Assembly (NCBI RefSeq): GCF_000425265.1
Contig: NZ_AUDC01000019.1
Coordinates: 1-64,000 of the forward strand
Length of the DNA stretch: 64,000 nucleotides
DNA from: Maridesulfovibrio zosterae DSM 11974
Lineage (GTDB): Bacteria; Desulfobacterota; Desulfovibrionia; Desulfovibrionales; Desulfovibrionaceae
Reading direction: 5' to 3'
In this document: piece after piece, positions 53,704-61,878 of the stretch
How positions within the stretch are numbered: position 1 is the stretch's first letter
How the letters are laid out: every line of letters begins with the position of its first letter
Position numbers and translations under genes: made by a program
The notes under the pieces: model-generated
The model's database searches: none
Told to the model about the DNA's origin: nothing
What the model saw: only the letters and a program-made list of their open reading frames with translations

Positions 53704-54582
53704 CTACAGATCAAAAGGAGTCAGGCTTTCATATCCACTTTCGGTGATGACGATAGTTTGTTCGAATTGGGCGGAAAGTGAACCGTCTTTGGTTACAGCA
53801 GTCCAGTCATCATCAAGTACCAGAACTTCTTTGGCTCCGAGGTTGATCATAGGTTCAATAGTAAATGTCATTCCAGGTGCCAGTGGGACATTCCCCCATC
53901 GAGATCGGAAATGGGGGACATTCGGAGCTTCGTGAAAGTCGAGTCCAACTCCGTGGCCCATATATTCACGTACAACAGAGCAGCCCTGACCTTCTGCATA
54001 GGCTTGGATTGCAGATGAAATATCATTGACGATATTTCCTGGCTTCGCCTGTTCCAGTCCTAGACGTAGACTTTCTCTGGCTACGTTAACTATTTTGAGT
54101 GCATCTGCCGAGGGAGTTCCCACAAAAAATGTCTGATTGCAGTCGGCATAGTAGCCATCAAGGATTGTCGTGATGTCTACATTAACAATATCTCCGTCTT
54201 TAAGTGTGTACTTGCCGGGAATTCCGTGGCAGATAACTTCATTAGGCGAGATGCAGACGCTTTTGGGGAAGCCATGGTAGTTTAAAGGAGCGGGGAGTGC
54301 TCCATTATCGGTAGTGAATTTGTGTACAGCCTGATTGATTTTTTCAGTCTCTACACCAGGGTTGATAAGTTCTTTTACAATATCAAATGTTTTCATAACC
54401 AGCTGTCCACATCGGCGTATTCCATCAATTTGTTCAGGTGTTTTCAGGCGGACATTGTACCTTTTAAGAAAGCTTTCCGGCAGATTCAAATTCTTAGCTT
54501 TTTCCGTACCTATACAGCATTTTTTATATTTCTTTCCACTGCCGCATGGGCAGGGATCGTTACGACCTATTTGCGCGTTCAT
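53704..54582 (-). CDS. map: type I methionine aminopeptidase with SEC-C zinc motif
   Basis: 292 residues from ATG 54582 (ATG 54585 is also possible after AGGAG). The N-terminal SEC-C zinc site is GRNDPCPCGSGKKYKKCC. The catalytic domain has the five metal ligands: Asp in VDITTILDGYYADC (two), His in GHGVGLDFHEAP, Glu in FTIEPMI and Glu in QFEQTI. It removes N-terminal Met from new proteins. The SEC-C extension may dock it on ribosomes. Confidence 0.93.
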   Translation of the reverse strand: MNAQIGRNDPCPCGSGKKYKKCCIGTEKAKNLNLPESFLKRYNVRLKTPEQIDGIRRCGQLVMKTFDIVKELINPGVETEKINQAVHKFTTDNGALPAPLNYHGFPKSVCISPNEVICHGIPGKYTLKDGDIVNVDITTILDGYYADCNQTFFVGTPSADALKIVNVARESLRLGLEQAKPGNIVNDISSAIQAYAEGQGCSVVREYMGHGVGLDFHEAPNVPHFRSRWGNVPLAPGMTFTIEPMINLGAKEVLVLDDDWTAVTKDGSLSAQFEQTIVITESGYESLTPFDL

Positions 54583-54651
54583 CATTTTTCTCCTGAATAT
54601 ATATAGTATCAGTTGATTACCCGTTGTAAAAAACAATAATTACAAAAAAAA

Positions 54652-54774
54652 CTATGGTTGAAAAGGCTTTATCACAAGGATAACAGAAGAGAGTAATTTG
54701 ATAATGGATATTGCAATATTTATGATTGCAGTTAGAAGTGGCAGTAGGGTCCATTGATAATGATATTCATTCAT
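54652..54774 (-). CDS. possible 40-residue membrane peptide or gene remnant
   Basis: Minus-strand frame starting MNEYHYQW and then strongly hydrophobic (LLPLLTAIINIAISIIKLLSS), ending at TAG (54652-54654). The open frame extends about 20 codons upstream of this ATG. There is no convincing ribosome site, so it may be the tail of a lost membrane protein. Confidence 0.3.
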   Translation of the reverse strand: MNEYHYQWTLLPLLTAIINIAISIIKLLSSVILVIKPFQP

Positions 54775-55098
54775 AGTACCATTGCTGCTCTCCACAGGGA
54801 ATTTGTTCTTTTCTATTGAGTTTGTAATAAGAGATATGAAACGATATTAATTGATCCAGAAAATGAGTCAGAGTTTTTAAAGTAGCCTTTCAGAAAAGAC
54901 AATGATAGCACTACAAATTCTTTTAAGGTTATGTATAAAAAGGCGATAGGTAATATCAGCCATACAGTTCTTTTTGATCAGGATGCATACTCTTATGCAG
55001 TCCTCTTTGATTGTATAAACTGTTTGGATTAGTTTTTTTATTTTAATGGATTATCCATTTATACAGAAATGGGTAATAAAACTAATAGTTAGGAAGCA
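54775..55098. other. gap with decayed coding traces
   Basis: AT-rich sequence between map and phnA. A plus-strand frame at 54931-55032 (33 residues, MYKKAIGNISH...) has AAGG too close to its start to be convincing, and another short frame ends ENESEFLK near 54888. I read the region as the remains of lost genes. Confidence 0.3.
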
Positions 55099-55434
55099 AT
55101 GGAAAAGTTACCAAATTGTCCGGAGTGTAATTCTGAGTATGTTTACCATGATGGTAGTATTCTTATTTGTCCAGAATGTGGCTTTGAATTTCAGGCCGAA
55201 GATGTGGCAGAAAAAGTATATAAGGATGCAAATGGGAATGTCTTAGTTGATGGAGATACAGTTATAGTTATCCAAGACTTAAAAGTTAAAGGAGCTTCAT
55301 CGTCCATTAAGAAAGGGACGAAGGTAAAAAATATCCGACTGATAGAACCTGAAGACGGAGTTCATGATATTTCTTGTAAGGTACCCGGCTTCGGTGCAAT
55401 GCTGCTCAAGACATCTATAGTTAAGAAAAGTTAA
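55099..55434 (+). CDS. phnA: PhnA/YjdM zinc-ribbon protein
   Basis: 111 residues. The N-terminal zinc ribbon is [21 protein letters not shown], written in part. The C-terminal domain contains [24 protein letters not shown] and ends [13 protein letters not shown], the full PhnA signature. Despite the name, a phosphonate role for YjdM-type PhnA is not settled. It is a single gene with its own terminator. Confidence 0.92.
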   Translation: MEKLPNCPECNSEYVYHDGSILICPECGFEFQAEDVAEKVYKDANGNVLVDGDTVIVIQDLKVKGASSSIKKGTKVKNIRLIEPEDGVHDISCKVPGFGAMLLKTSIVKKS

Positions 55435-55466
55435 CTGTACTGATTTTAAGTATTAGTGAAGTGATT

Positions 55467-55503
55467 AACCTCTTATTGTCTTTATGCTATGAGAGGTTTT
55501 TTA
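55467..55503 (+). terminator. terminator of phnA
   Basis: AACCTCT (55467-55473) pairs with AGAGGTT (55492-55498), followed by a run of T. Confidence 0.75.
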
Positions 55504-55735
55504 CTATTTTAGATTTGTTTTTTTCTTTTGATTTTATAGCAACTGTTTATACATGATACTTACATAAGTTTTATATCGCTGTTTAAGATGCTTCTAAGCA
55601 TGACCATAACTATATGTAATGTTCGTTGAGCTAATGATGGTTGGGTACGGTTATAGCTGTTGGATGTTTTTCTTGAGATTATATTTTGCGTAATATATAT
55701 AGTCCAATTATTAAATTGTAGTTAAGGGGATATGA

Positions 55736-56452
55736 ATGAGTAATATAATGAAGTATTTTACTGACAGTGAGCATCGTAGAAAAAGACTCTATGATAGACT
55801 CGGTAACTACTGTGAGTATATAAAAAATCCTGAAAAGCTATATTATAAGCATTTAGCGAAAAAAGAAGCAGGAAGAATTTGTAATACTTCCGAAATGAAA
55901 AGAATAAGTAATCTGGTTGCAGATTATATTGGGGAAGGAGAAAAGTATAAAAACTTAAAACGGTATATAATTATGAATCTCAGACGTGCATATGAGTTGA
56001 GACTTCATAAAAGAAAGAATCTTGATGTTTTTGATATTGGGTCTGGAGCTGGTTTCTTTTCATATCTCGCGAAAGAATTTGGGCACAACCCTCAATGTTT
56101 GGATGTTCCTAGTATAGAAATTTTTGATGTTCTTATCAAAGAATTTAATGTTCCACGCTGGGAAACAAGAATTGAGCCGCAAAAATTTATTTCATGCAAC
56201 AGCGATAAAAAATTTGATTTAATCGTTGCGTACGCGATTTGTTTTCACAAAGTGAATAATTATTTATGGACAGAGCAAGATTGGGATTTTTTTCTAAACG
56301 ACCTTGCTAAAAATTTTGCGAAGCCCGGGGCACAATTACATTTGTGGTTCAATGATGAACCCCACGGAGATTTTGAAGATGCGAAATCTAAAATTTTACA
56401 GACTAAATTTGAAATAAAAATAAGTCATAAAACAATTGATATTATCTTTTAG
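55736..56452 (+). CDS. SAM-dependent methyltransferase
   Basis: 238 residues. LDVFDIGSGAGFFSYLAKEFG (shown in part) is motif I for SAM binding; KFDLIVAYAICFHKVN is a motif IV region. A basic N-terminal 95 residues precede the fold. The C-terminus is short. The substrate is unknown. AAGGGG lies before the start. Low GC and isolation between decayed spacers suggest an acquired gene. Confidence 0.8.
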   Translation: MSNIMKYFTDSEHRRKRLYDRLGNYCEYIKNPEKLYYKHLAKKEAGRICNTSEMKRISNLVADYIGEGEKYKNLKRYIIMNLRRAYELRLHKRKNLDVFDIGSGAGFFSYLAKEFGHNPQCLDVPSIEIFDVLIKEFNVPRWETRIEPQKFISCNSDKKFDLIVAYAICFHKVNNYLWTEQDWDFFLNDLAKNFAKPGAQLHLWFNDEPHGDFEDAKSKILQTKFEIKISHKTIDIIF

Positions 56453-56593
56453 TATTTGCCTTTTGGGATGGATATACTCTGAAATGTCAGAGAAGCGACA
56501 ATTTAAGCGTGTGTCCATAGTTTTGTAGCTTGATTAATGTTTTGTCTATACGTTTTGGTGTGTTTCTTTTAACCCAATTTAAGGAGATTTAAA

Positions 56594-56884
56594 ATGGATT
56601 TAGTTAGAGACGTAGATGTGCCTTGTATGGCTGAAGGAATCGGTACAGGGAAATTGACGATTAAACACTCTTCAGGTTCTTGTGGACAGCCCATATTTGT
56701 TGCTGATTCTTCGTCAACTGTATACGGACCTACCGAGGTTATGGCAATCAGACCGATAGAAGGGCATACTTACTCAGAAGATCAGCTTGAGTATGTAAGA
56801 TATCACGGGTTACAGATACATGGTGCGCGTGCATGGTATATGGATGGATGGGCTCCTTCTAGTCATAAATGTGAAGGACACTAA
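56594..56884 (+). CDS. small protein of unknown function
   Basis: 96 residues with an AAGGAGAT ribosome site. It has four Cys (PCMAEG, SCGQP, HKCEG) and several His and aromatic residues (YVRYHGLQIHGARAWYMDGW). There is no signal peptide or membrane span. I do not recognise a family. It ends before a clear terminator, which supports it as a real gene. Confidence 0.7.
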   Translation: MDLVRDVDVPCMAEGIGTGKLTIKHSSGSCGQPIFVADSSSTVYGPTEVMAIRPIEGHTYSEDQLEYVRYHGLQIHGARAWYMDGWAPSSHKCEGH

Positions 56885-56963
56885 TTTCTACTGAGAAAAT
56901 TTTTGATATTTTTTGAAATTATTTTTTAAAAATGTGATTTTACTTGTTAGTTGGTTTCAAAAA

Positions 56964-57000
56964 TTAAAGGTTTAGCTCAAATTTTGAGCTAAACCTTGAA
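56964..57000 (+). terminator. terminator of the 96-residue gene
   Basis: AAGGTTTAGCTCAAA pairs with TTTGAGCTAAACCTT (within 56968-56996) around a minimal loop. It is nearly symmetrical, so it could act both ways. Confidence 0.7.
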
Positions 57001-57035
57001 ATACTGCATAAATAAGGGACAGATCCTTTTTTAGG

Positions 57036-57240
57036 TTAAGAAGCTAGTTTTTGGTTACGGTAATAGTCCTGTTTAAATCGATCTGGCGAGACATATCCGA
57101 TCCCGGCATGTCTGCGTTTTCTGTTGTAGAAAATTTCAAGGTAAATAAAAATATCCTGCCTTGACTGCTCACGATTTTTATAGACGGTTCGGTTTACCAG
57201 CTTCCTTTTTAGTTTGCTGAAAAAGTTCTCTGCTACATCC
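57036..57240 (-). mobile_element. IS3-family transposase C-terminal remnant
   Basis: 68 minus-strand codons ending at TAA (57036-57038). They read AENFFSKLKRKLVNRTVY, IFIYLEIFYNRKRRHAGIGY and VSPDRFKQDYY, the standard C-terminus of IS3 OrfB integrases. The upstream part is missing; the frame breaks at about 57240. GGGACAGATCC at 57016 may be the element's terminal repeat. Confidence 0.85.
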
Positions 57241-57282
57241 TATATCGAAAAAAGGGTGTAAGAAATACCTGAAACAAGAAAT

Positions 57283-57321
57283 GGGTTTATAAGAATCTTT
57301 ACTAAAAATTCTTATAAACCC
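57283..57321 (-). terminator. inverted repeat downstream of the tRNA-Leu fragment
   Basis: GGGTTTATAAGAAT (57283-57296) pairs perfectly with ATTCTTATAAACCC (57308-57321). It lies just past the CCA end of the tRNA-Leu fragment and is probably the original tRNA terminator of the chromosome. Confidence 0.65.
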
Positions 57322-57332
57322 CTGTCTTTACA

Positions 57333-57391
57333 TGGTACCCAGAGCGGGACTTGAACCCGCACAGCCGTAAAGCCGAGGGATTTTAAGCCCG
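57333..57391 (-). other. 3' portion of tRNA-Leu(UAA), attachment-site duplicate
   Basis: The minus strand reads from the anticodon stem (GGGCTTAAAATCCC, anticodon TAA) through a long variable arm and the T arm (GCGGGTTCAAGTCCCGC) to CTGGGTACCA. The 5' half of the tRNA is absent; the sequence turns into the integrase upstream region at about 57392. This is the pattern left when an element integrates at a tRNA 3' end, with the intact gene at the other end of the element. Confidence 0.88.
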
Positions 57392-57530
57392 TATAAAAAG
57401 ATTCAGCCAATTGTTCATTAATGTCCATAACCGCTTTGAATACAAAATGTTCATCGGTTATTACTCTGTCTACACAGCCAGTAAAGTCTGTGAGTGTATC
57501 AGAAAAAAGTGGGACAGGAGTGGGACAGAT

Positions 57531-58718
57531 ATGGCAGCAGGAAAATTTGAAGCGAGCAAGTATACCGGAGTGAGATTCCGGTGCCACAAAACACGCAGGC
57601 ATGGTGTTCAGCCCGATAAATACTATGTGATCAGGTACAAGGTCAATGGTCGGCTCAGAGAAGAAGGACTTGGCTGGGCTTCGCAGGGATGGTCTCCGGC
57701 TAAGGCTCATAAAATCCGCTCTGAGGTTGTAGCAAATATCAAGCTTGGAGTCGGTCCGCAGTCTCTTGAAAATTTCAGGGCAATTAAAGCTGAAAAGGAG
57801 CGGGCGAAGTTCGTTGAGCAGCAGGCTCGCAAAACTTTTTCTGAAGCAGGCGAAATCTACATTGAAGAGTACGCCAGAAATAACAAGAAAAGTTGGAAGC
57901 ACGACCGCACGCGATTCAGAATGCACCTGCTGCCAGTTCTTGGAAAGATTGCTCTTGATGATCTGACCTTTCAGCATATCGAAGATCTCAAAGTCACTGT
58001 AGCAGGAAAGGGACTTGCCAAGGCCACGGTTGGGCAGTGTCTCGCCCTTACACGTCAGATCTGTAATTACTCTATTCAAAGAGGCTGGCTTAACGGAGCT
58101 AATCCTGTCAAAGGCGTTAAGTTTCCGAGGCTCAACAACCGCAGGCTTCGTTACTTCTCTGTTGAAGAGGAGATTGCTTTTTTCAAACTGGCTGCAGAGC
58201 GGGGGTACACTGACTGCCACGATATCTGCCTGCTCAGTCTTTATACCGGCATGCGGATGGGAGAAATTTTTGCGCTTACCAGACAGGATATTGATCTGGT
58301 TGAGAACCGTATCATTATTAAAGGAGAGGCGGGAGCCGATGACGGCCCCAAGTCCGGAGTAAGCAGGGTTGCTTACATCACTGAAAAGATAAGGCCTATG
58401 CTCGCAGCCAGAATTCCGGAACTGAAGAGCATGGAGGCTTTGCTTTTTCCCAAGCCTTCCGGTGAAGCGCGCAGGGAGATCGGGCAGAATTTCAAAACTC
58501 TGATTAAGCATCTCGGATGGAATGATGGCGTCTCTGACCGCCGCTTGCGTTTTTGTGCTCATTGTTTCCGTCATACTTTTGCTTCCCGGCTCGTTGCCAA
58601 GTGTGTTCCGCTTCCTGTTGTTCAAAAAATGATGGGGCATGCTACTATCCAGACCACTATGCGCTACACTCATACTCACGATGACCAGTGCCGCAATGCT
58701 GCTCAGCTTCTTCTTTAG
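57531..58718 (+). CDS. int: tyrosine recombinase / integrase
   Basis: 395 residues from ATG 57531; earlier in-frame starts would overlap the att region. The N-terminal Arm-type and SAM-like regions (about 1-190) precede the catalytic domain, where Arg242 (TGMRMGEI), His344 and Arg347 (HCFRHT) and Tyr379 (MRYTHTH) are all present. Placed next to the tRNA-Leu fragment and reading away from it, it should catalyse integration and excision of this element. The basic N-terminus RFRCHKTRRHGVQPDKYYVI resembles prophage integrases. Confidence 0.92.
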   Translation: MAAGKFEASKYTGVRFRCHKTRRHGVQPDKYYVIRYKVNGRLREEGLGWASQGWSPAKAHKIRSEVVANIKLGVGPQSLENFRAIKAEKERAKFVEQQARKTFSEAGEIYIEEYARNNKKSWKHDRTRFRMHLLPVLGKIALDDLTFQHIEDLKVTVAGKGLAKATVGQCLALTRQICNYSIQRGWLNGANPVKGVKFPRLNNRRLRYFSVEEEIAFFKLAAERGYTDCHDICLLSLYTGMRMGEIFALTRQDIDLVENRIIIKGEAGADDGPKSGVSRVAYITEKIRPMLAARIPELKSMEALLFPKPSGEARREIGQNFKTLIKHLGWNDGVSDRRLRFCAHCFRHTFASRLVAKCVPLPVVQKMMGHATIQTTMRYTHTHDDQCRNAAQLLL

Positions 58719-58945
58719 ACCAGCGGGTCAGATTCCTTTATGAACCAGTCCACAAACTGTTCACGAGAATAAAAAACTTTGCGTCCGCGCTTAAATCGTC
58801 CTTCGATGGGCCCAGCTCCCTGACAATCCAACATGCGCATTGTTTTGGCTTTGATAAGTCCACCTGTGTGTTCTTCAACTCCTCTTCTGCAAAGTATAGG
58901 GGGCAGGGTTTTAATAAGGTGCTCTCTCAGTTCTTCGCGTGTCAT
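58715..58945 (-). CDS. AlpA-like excisionase / small DNA-binding protein
   Basis: 76 residues from ATG 58945, eight bases after GGAG. A winged-helix type core (ILCRRGVEEHTGGLIKAKTMRMLDC in pieces, then KVFYSREQFVDWF) fits small AlpA/MerR-like DNA-binding proteins next to integrases. It converges with int, overlapping its last four bases. The role as excision factor is inferred from position. Confidence 0.6.
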   Translation of the reverse strand: MTREELREHLIKTLPPILCRRGVEEHTGGLIKAKTMRMLDCQGAGPIEGRFKRGRKVFYSREQFVDWFIKESDPLV

Positions 58946-58959
58946 TTTTAACTCCATTT

Positions 58960-59400
58960 TTAATTATGAGGTTTAAAGCTGCCGTTGGTATCAAGGCCGC
59001 AGAGGAGTTCCTGAATTGCTGTCATAGCTTCCTGACCTTCTTTACGAATCCGTTTCTTGTCATTGTCATTAAGGTTTCCACGTTCAATGGTTTCACCGTA
59101 TACGGCAATGAGTTCACCGAATTCTTTTACAGCTTTAATCAGAGACGCATTTGATCCGTTTCCGTCAGGAATTTTGATAAACAGTCCTCTCATATCTGCT
59201 GCGAGCAGTTGCATGGGAGAATCAGAGCTGCAAGCTTTCATCAAGGGAACGAGTAGTTCAGCACCAAGTTTGTGGCTGGTGTTTTCTGAGTTCAGTTCAT
59301 TCATAAGGACATGGTATTTTTTATCGACAATGGCCGCCACTTCACGGGCTCCAATATCAGAATCAATGACCATTTTACGAACTGTATCTGTTAACTTCAT
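58960..59400 (-). CDS. phage CII-type regulatory protein
   Basis: 146 residues. VAAIVDKKYHVLMNELNSENTSHKLGAELLVPLMKACSSDSPM, seen in pieces, matches the phage regulatory protein CII family of P2-like and related prophages (PF06892). AGGAG lies before the ATG. It is in one orientation with the AlpA-like and HTH genes, forming the early operon of the element. Confidence 0.78.
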   Translation of the reverse strand: MKLTDTVRKMVIDSDIGAREVAAIVDKKYHVLMNELNSENTSHKLGAELLVPLMKACSSDSPMQLLAADMRGLFIKIPDGNGSNASLIKAVKEFGELIAVYGETIERGNLNDNDKKRIRKEGQEAMTAIQELLCGLDTNGSFKPHN

Positions 59401-59485
59401 GAAATTACTCCTGAAATATATACCAATGTTAACGTGACCCTACGCAAAAGAAGACGTAATTTTCGTCTAGATGTATTCCAATAAA

Positions 59486-59767
59486 TTAAGGCTTTTTACG
59501 CTTGGGACCGCTTTTTTCTCTGCTTCGTGCCGGAAGAATTTCTTCAGGCATGCCGTATTCGTTGCGTAAAATTTTGATGTATTTCTGAGGGCATTCACCG
59601 CTACGAATGATACAGGAAACTCTGGAAGGGGTGAGGTCAAATCTTTCTGCCAGCGCAACGTTGGTGAGCCCGTTTTTCTCCATCCACGCACGGCGCAGGA
59701 AATGGTCCGGAATAGATTCAGTTGTAAAGGGGGCTTGCGCTGAGTCTTTAGTTTGGTTAATCATCAA
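59486..59767 (-). CDS. Cro-like helix-turn-helix protein
   Basis: 93 residues. The helix-turn-helix is NVALAERFDLTPSRVSCIIR (about residues 36-55). The tail is strongly basic (SREKSGPKRKKP). It is divergent from a CI-type repressor with 110 bp between them, the usual arrangement of a lysogeny switch. GAGG lies nine bases before the ATG. Confidence 0.75.
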   Translation of the reverse strand: MMINQTKDSAQAPFTTESIPDHFLRRAWMEKNGLTNVALAERFDLTPSRVSCIIRSGECPQKYIKILRNEYGMPEEILPARSREKSGPKRKKP

Positions 59768-59829
59768 TGGAACCTCAATCAGTTGATGTTTATTTTGATT
59801 TGATGTGTGTTGTTGAGTGAAGAGATAAC

Positions 59830-59862
59830 AAAATCTCGTAGTATGTCAATAAAAACTCGTAG
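59830..59862. promoter_or_regulatory. candidate operator repeats of the lysogeny-type switch
   Basis: AAAATCTCGTAG (59830-59841) and AAAAACTCGTAG (59851-59862) are direct repeats spaced 21 bp apart, two helical turns, in the gap between the divergent Cro-like and CI-like genes. Confidence 0.5.
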
Positions 59863-59877
59863 AAAAAGTGGGTTTTC

Positions 59878-60282
59878 TTGTTGTCTTCAAGTTTTAGCGA
59901 GCGACTTAATATGATTATCAAGGAATTTAAACTTGATAAGGCTTCTCTGGCAACGGCAGGGGGAATCAAACCTCAGACTGTTTCTGGGTATATAAATGAT
60001 GGTCGCTTACCCAATCAGCGTACTCTCGAGTTGTGGCTACGAGAATTTAAAGTCGATGGTACTTGGTTACTTACCGGTGAAGGGGAAATGTTTGCTGAGA
60101 GTGAGCAATCTTTTGAAGACAATTTACCTTTATTTACCAAAAGACTGATGGATGTAGAACAATCTATGGGAAAGGCCGCAAGACTCGCCAAGCTGGAAGC
60201 CATGAAGGCTGTCATTGAAGGCGAGATTGAGGATGAAAAAAATATTCGGCTCGGAGACAGAGAGCAAATAGTCAGTGGATAG
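59878..60282 (+). CDS. CI-type repressor-like HTH protein
   Basis: 134 residues, TTG start at 59878 (ATG 59911 possible). A bacteriophage-CI-type helix-turn-helix at about 8-65 reads LDKASLATAGGIKPQTVSGYINDGRLPNQRTLELW, seen in pieces, followed by VDGTWLLTGEGEMF, a phrase typical of this family. There is no C-terminal self-cleavage domain; the tail is a charged helix. The last 24 codons are duplicated 1.18 kb downstream. Confidence 0.8.
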   Translation: MLSSSFSERLNMIIKEFKLDKASLATAGGIKPQTVSGYINDGRLPNQRTLELWLREFKVDGTWLLTGEGEMFAESEQSFEDNLPLFTKRLMDVEQSMGKAARLAKLEAMKAVIEGEIEDEKNIRLGDREQIVSG

Positions 60283-60363
60283 AAAGCAATTCTGATTGGC
60301 CCTCATTTATTAAAGGAATGTGGGTCAATTTTTTTAGCTGAAAATGGTGTGATTTTGGAAATT
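60211..60363 (+). repeat. direct repeat copy 1 (repressor tail and downstream)
   Basis: Covers the last 24 codons of the repressor-like gene and 80 bases after its stop. It is nearly identical to 61394-61553, with a 7-base insertion in copy 2 and a few substitutions. Together the two copies bracket the NERD gene. Confidence 0.92.
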
Positions 60364-60405
60364 AAGATTTCGTAGTGAAATTTTAAATACTATAGGGGTG
60401 GAGTC

Positions 60406-61203
60406 TTGTCGGTAACTTCAATTTTTATATTGCTTGCAGTTTTAGCTCTTGTTTATCGTTTTTTTAAGCCCAAACGCAAAGATCCTAAGATTGCGAAGAA
60501 AGCGGAGGGTTTCACTGAGAATCCCAACGCTGCAACTTTGTTGCGCTCTGAAGAATATATTGAGCGGATGCGTAAGTTTCATGAAAGGTGTAATCAAACA
60601 AATTTAACCTGGAAGGAGAGGCTTAAACATCACGGAGATGAGGGCGAGCTGAAAATTCTAGGCCACTGTGAACTTGTTGGAAAATCTGCTGTATATACAA
60701 ATGTGGGACTAGTTCATAATGCCGAAAAGTGTGAATTGGACGTGCTTGCCCTATGTAAATATGGATTAGTCCATATAGAAGTAAAGAATTATTCAGGTTG
60801 TTATTCTCCAGCCAAAGATTGCACATTCTATAGGCCTGAAAAATGGCAGAAACTATGGAAGAATAAGCTGACAGTTGTTAGATCTCCAGCCGTTCAAGCC
60901 GTTAGGGCGCGTGAAATATTACAGGATGCTTTTTCATCTATTATAAAAGACGAAATACCACTCTTCTCAATTATAACATTTGCTAATGATAAACTGCAAA
61001 TTTCTAAAATAGTCGAAGATAGGGTGGCAATTTGTAAGTCAGAAACTTTTCAAGATATTTTTGAAGAGTTTGTGACTGGTAAAAATCCAGAATTTTCAGA
61101 AAAAATAGATCCAGTTATTGCTGCAAAGTTCTTGGCCAAGCTGCAGGGAAGTGGGCTGCTTCCTGCTTTTTATGCTCCAGAAACATTTAGGTGCTACAGG
61201 TAG
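60406..61203 (+). CDS. membrane-anchored NERD-domain nuclease-like protein
   Basis: 265 residues, TTG start after GGAG. One N-terminal membrane span (IFILLAVLALVYRFF) is followed by a NERD domain (about 75-190) with GDEGELKIL, then CELDVLALCKYGLVHIEVKNYSG, whose Asp and Glu-x-Lys form a PD-(D/E)xK-type nuclease site. NERD proteins often occur in mobile-element and defence contexts. It lies between two copies of a direct repeat, as an inserted or duplicated module. A role in defence is inferred, not shown. Confidence 0.8.
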   Translation: MSVTSIFILLAVLALVYRFFKPKRKDPKIAKKAEGFTENPNAATLLRSEEYIERMRKFHERCNQTNLTWKERLKHHGDEGELKILGHCELVGKSAVYTNVGLVHNAEKCELDVLALCKYGLVHIEVKNYSGCYSPAKDCTFYRPEKWQKLWKNKLTVVRSPAVQAVRAREILQDAFSSIIKDEIPLFSIITFANDKLQISKIVEDRVAICKSETFQDIFEEFVTGKNPEFSEKIDPVIAAKFLAKLQGSGLLPAFYAPETFRCYR

Positions 61204-61204
61204 A

Positions 61205-61465
61205 ATGATGATTGATATTTGGGGATGGCGTCGGAAAAGAGGTCTTAGTGATAAGTATGAGAGTATGGAAAATTATGAGCAGGGTTTTGATAAAATTCTG
61301 GTTGAGGGAATGTATCATGCTGAAGATTCAAAGTCTGGAAAATTAACGGACAGTTATTTTTGTCGGGGTGATGAGCTTTTGGAAGAGCAGGTTGTCGTTG
61401 AAGGCGAGATTGAGAATGAAAAAAATATTCGGCTCGGAGACAGAGAGCAAATAGTCAGTGGATAG
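61205..61465 (+). CDS. small protein with repressor-derived C-terminus
   Basis: 86 residues from ATG 61205, right after the NERD stop. The first 62 residues (MMIDIWGWRRKRGLSDKYES onward) are unknown. The last 24 are the same as the tail of the CI-like repressor apart from a few changes (EGEIENEKNIRLGDREQIVSG). It arose by duplication that fused a new N-terminus to the repressor tail, or the repressor tail was acquired from here. Confidence 0.65.
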   Translation: MMIDIWGWRRKRGLSDKYESMENYEQGFDKILVEGMYHAEDSKSGKLTDSYFCRGDELLEEQVVVEGEIENEKNIRLGDREQIVSG

Positions 61466-61553
61466 AAAGCAATTCTGATTGGCCCTCATTTATTAAAGGA
61501 ATGTGGGTCAATTTTTGGGGCTGAAAGCTGAAAATGGTGTGATTTTGGGAATT
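61394..61553 (+). repeat. direct repeat copy 2
   Basis: About 160 bases matching 60211-60363. The offset between copies is 1183 bp. It covers the tail of the 86-residue gene and the sequence after its stop. High identity shows the duplication is recent or kept by recombination. Confidence 0.92.
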
Positions 61554-61878
61554 GTTTTTTTTGATTTGAGTTTATGAATACGTTGATGGTGAGCTTTTTT
61601 TTTTGGAGTTCAAGCGTAAATAATATCTTTAATTTATTTTTTGTGGAAATCATCAGTGCATAAGCTAACGTGAAAAAAATATGAACTCATTTAGACGAGT
61701 TAGCAGTAATAATCTCTCAAGTGAAGATTGTTACGAGTATACTTTTTTGGCGTGATAATATATAAAATATCGTCGTTATAAGTGTTGTGATCAATAAGGG
61801 GAGGCTTTTCGTTATGTATTTGAATTAACAACATAACGATTAATGATTCTTGTATGGTAATCAGTAAGGGGAGACTTT
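61554..61878. other. 325-bp AT-rich gap with a repeated leader
   Basis: No gene found. Two near-identical stretches, ATCAATAAGGGGAGGCTTT (61790-61808) and ATCAGTAAGGGGAGACTTT (61860-61878), lie about 70 bp apart; the second is the ribosome site of the next gene, the first precedes a 4-codon frame (ATGTATTTGAATTAA). It may be a leader-duplication event or a small regulatory leader. Confidence 0.5.

Noticed and set aside
57312-58679. Long minus-strand open frame of about 455 codons across the tRNA fragment and integrase
   Set aside because: It is antisense to a convincing integrase with all catalytic residues and runs through the tRNA-Leu fragment. Its translation shows no domain.
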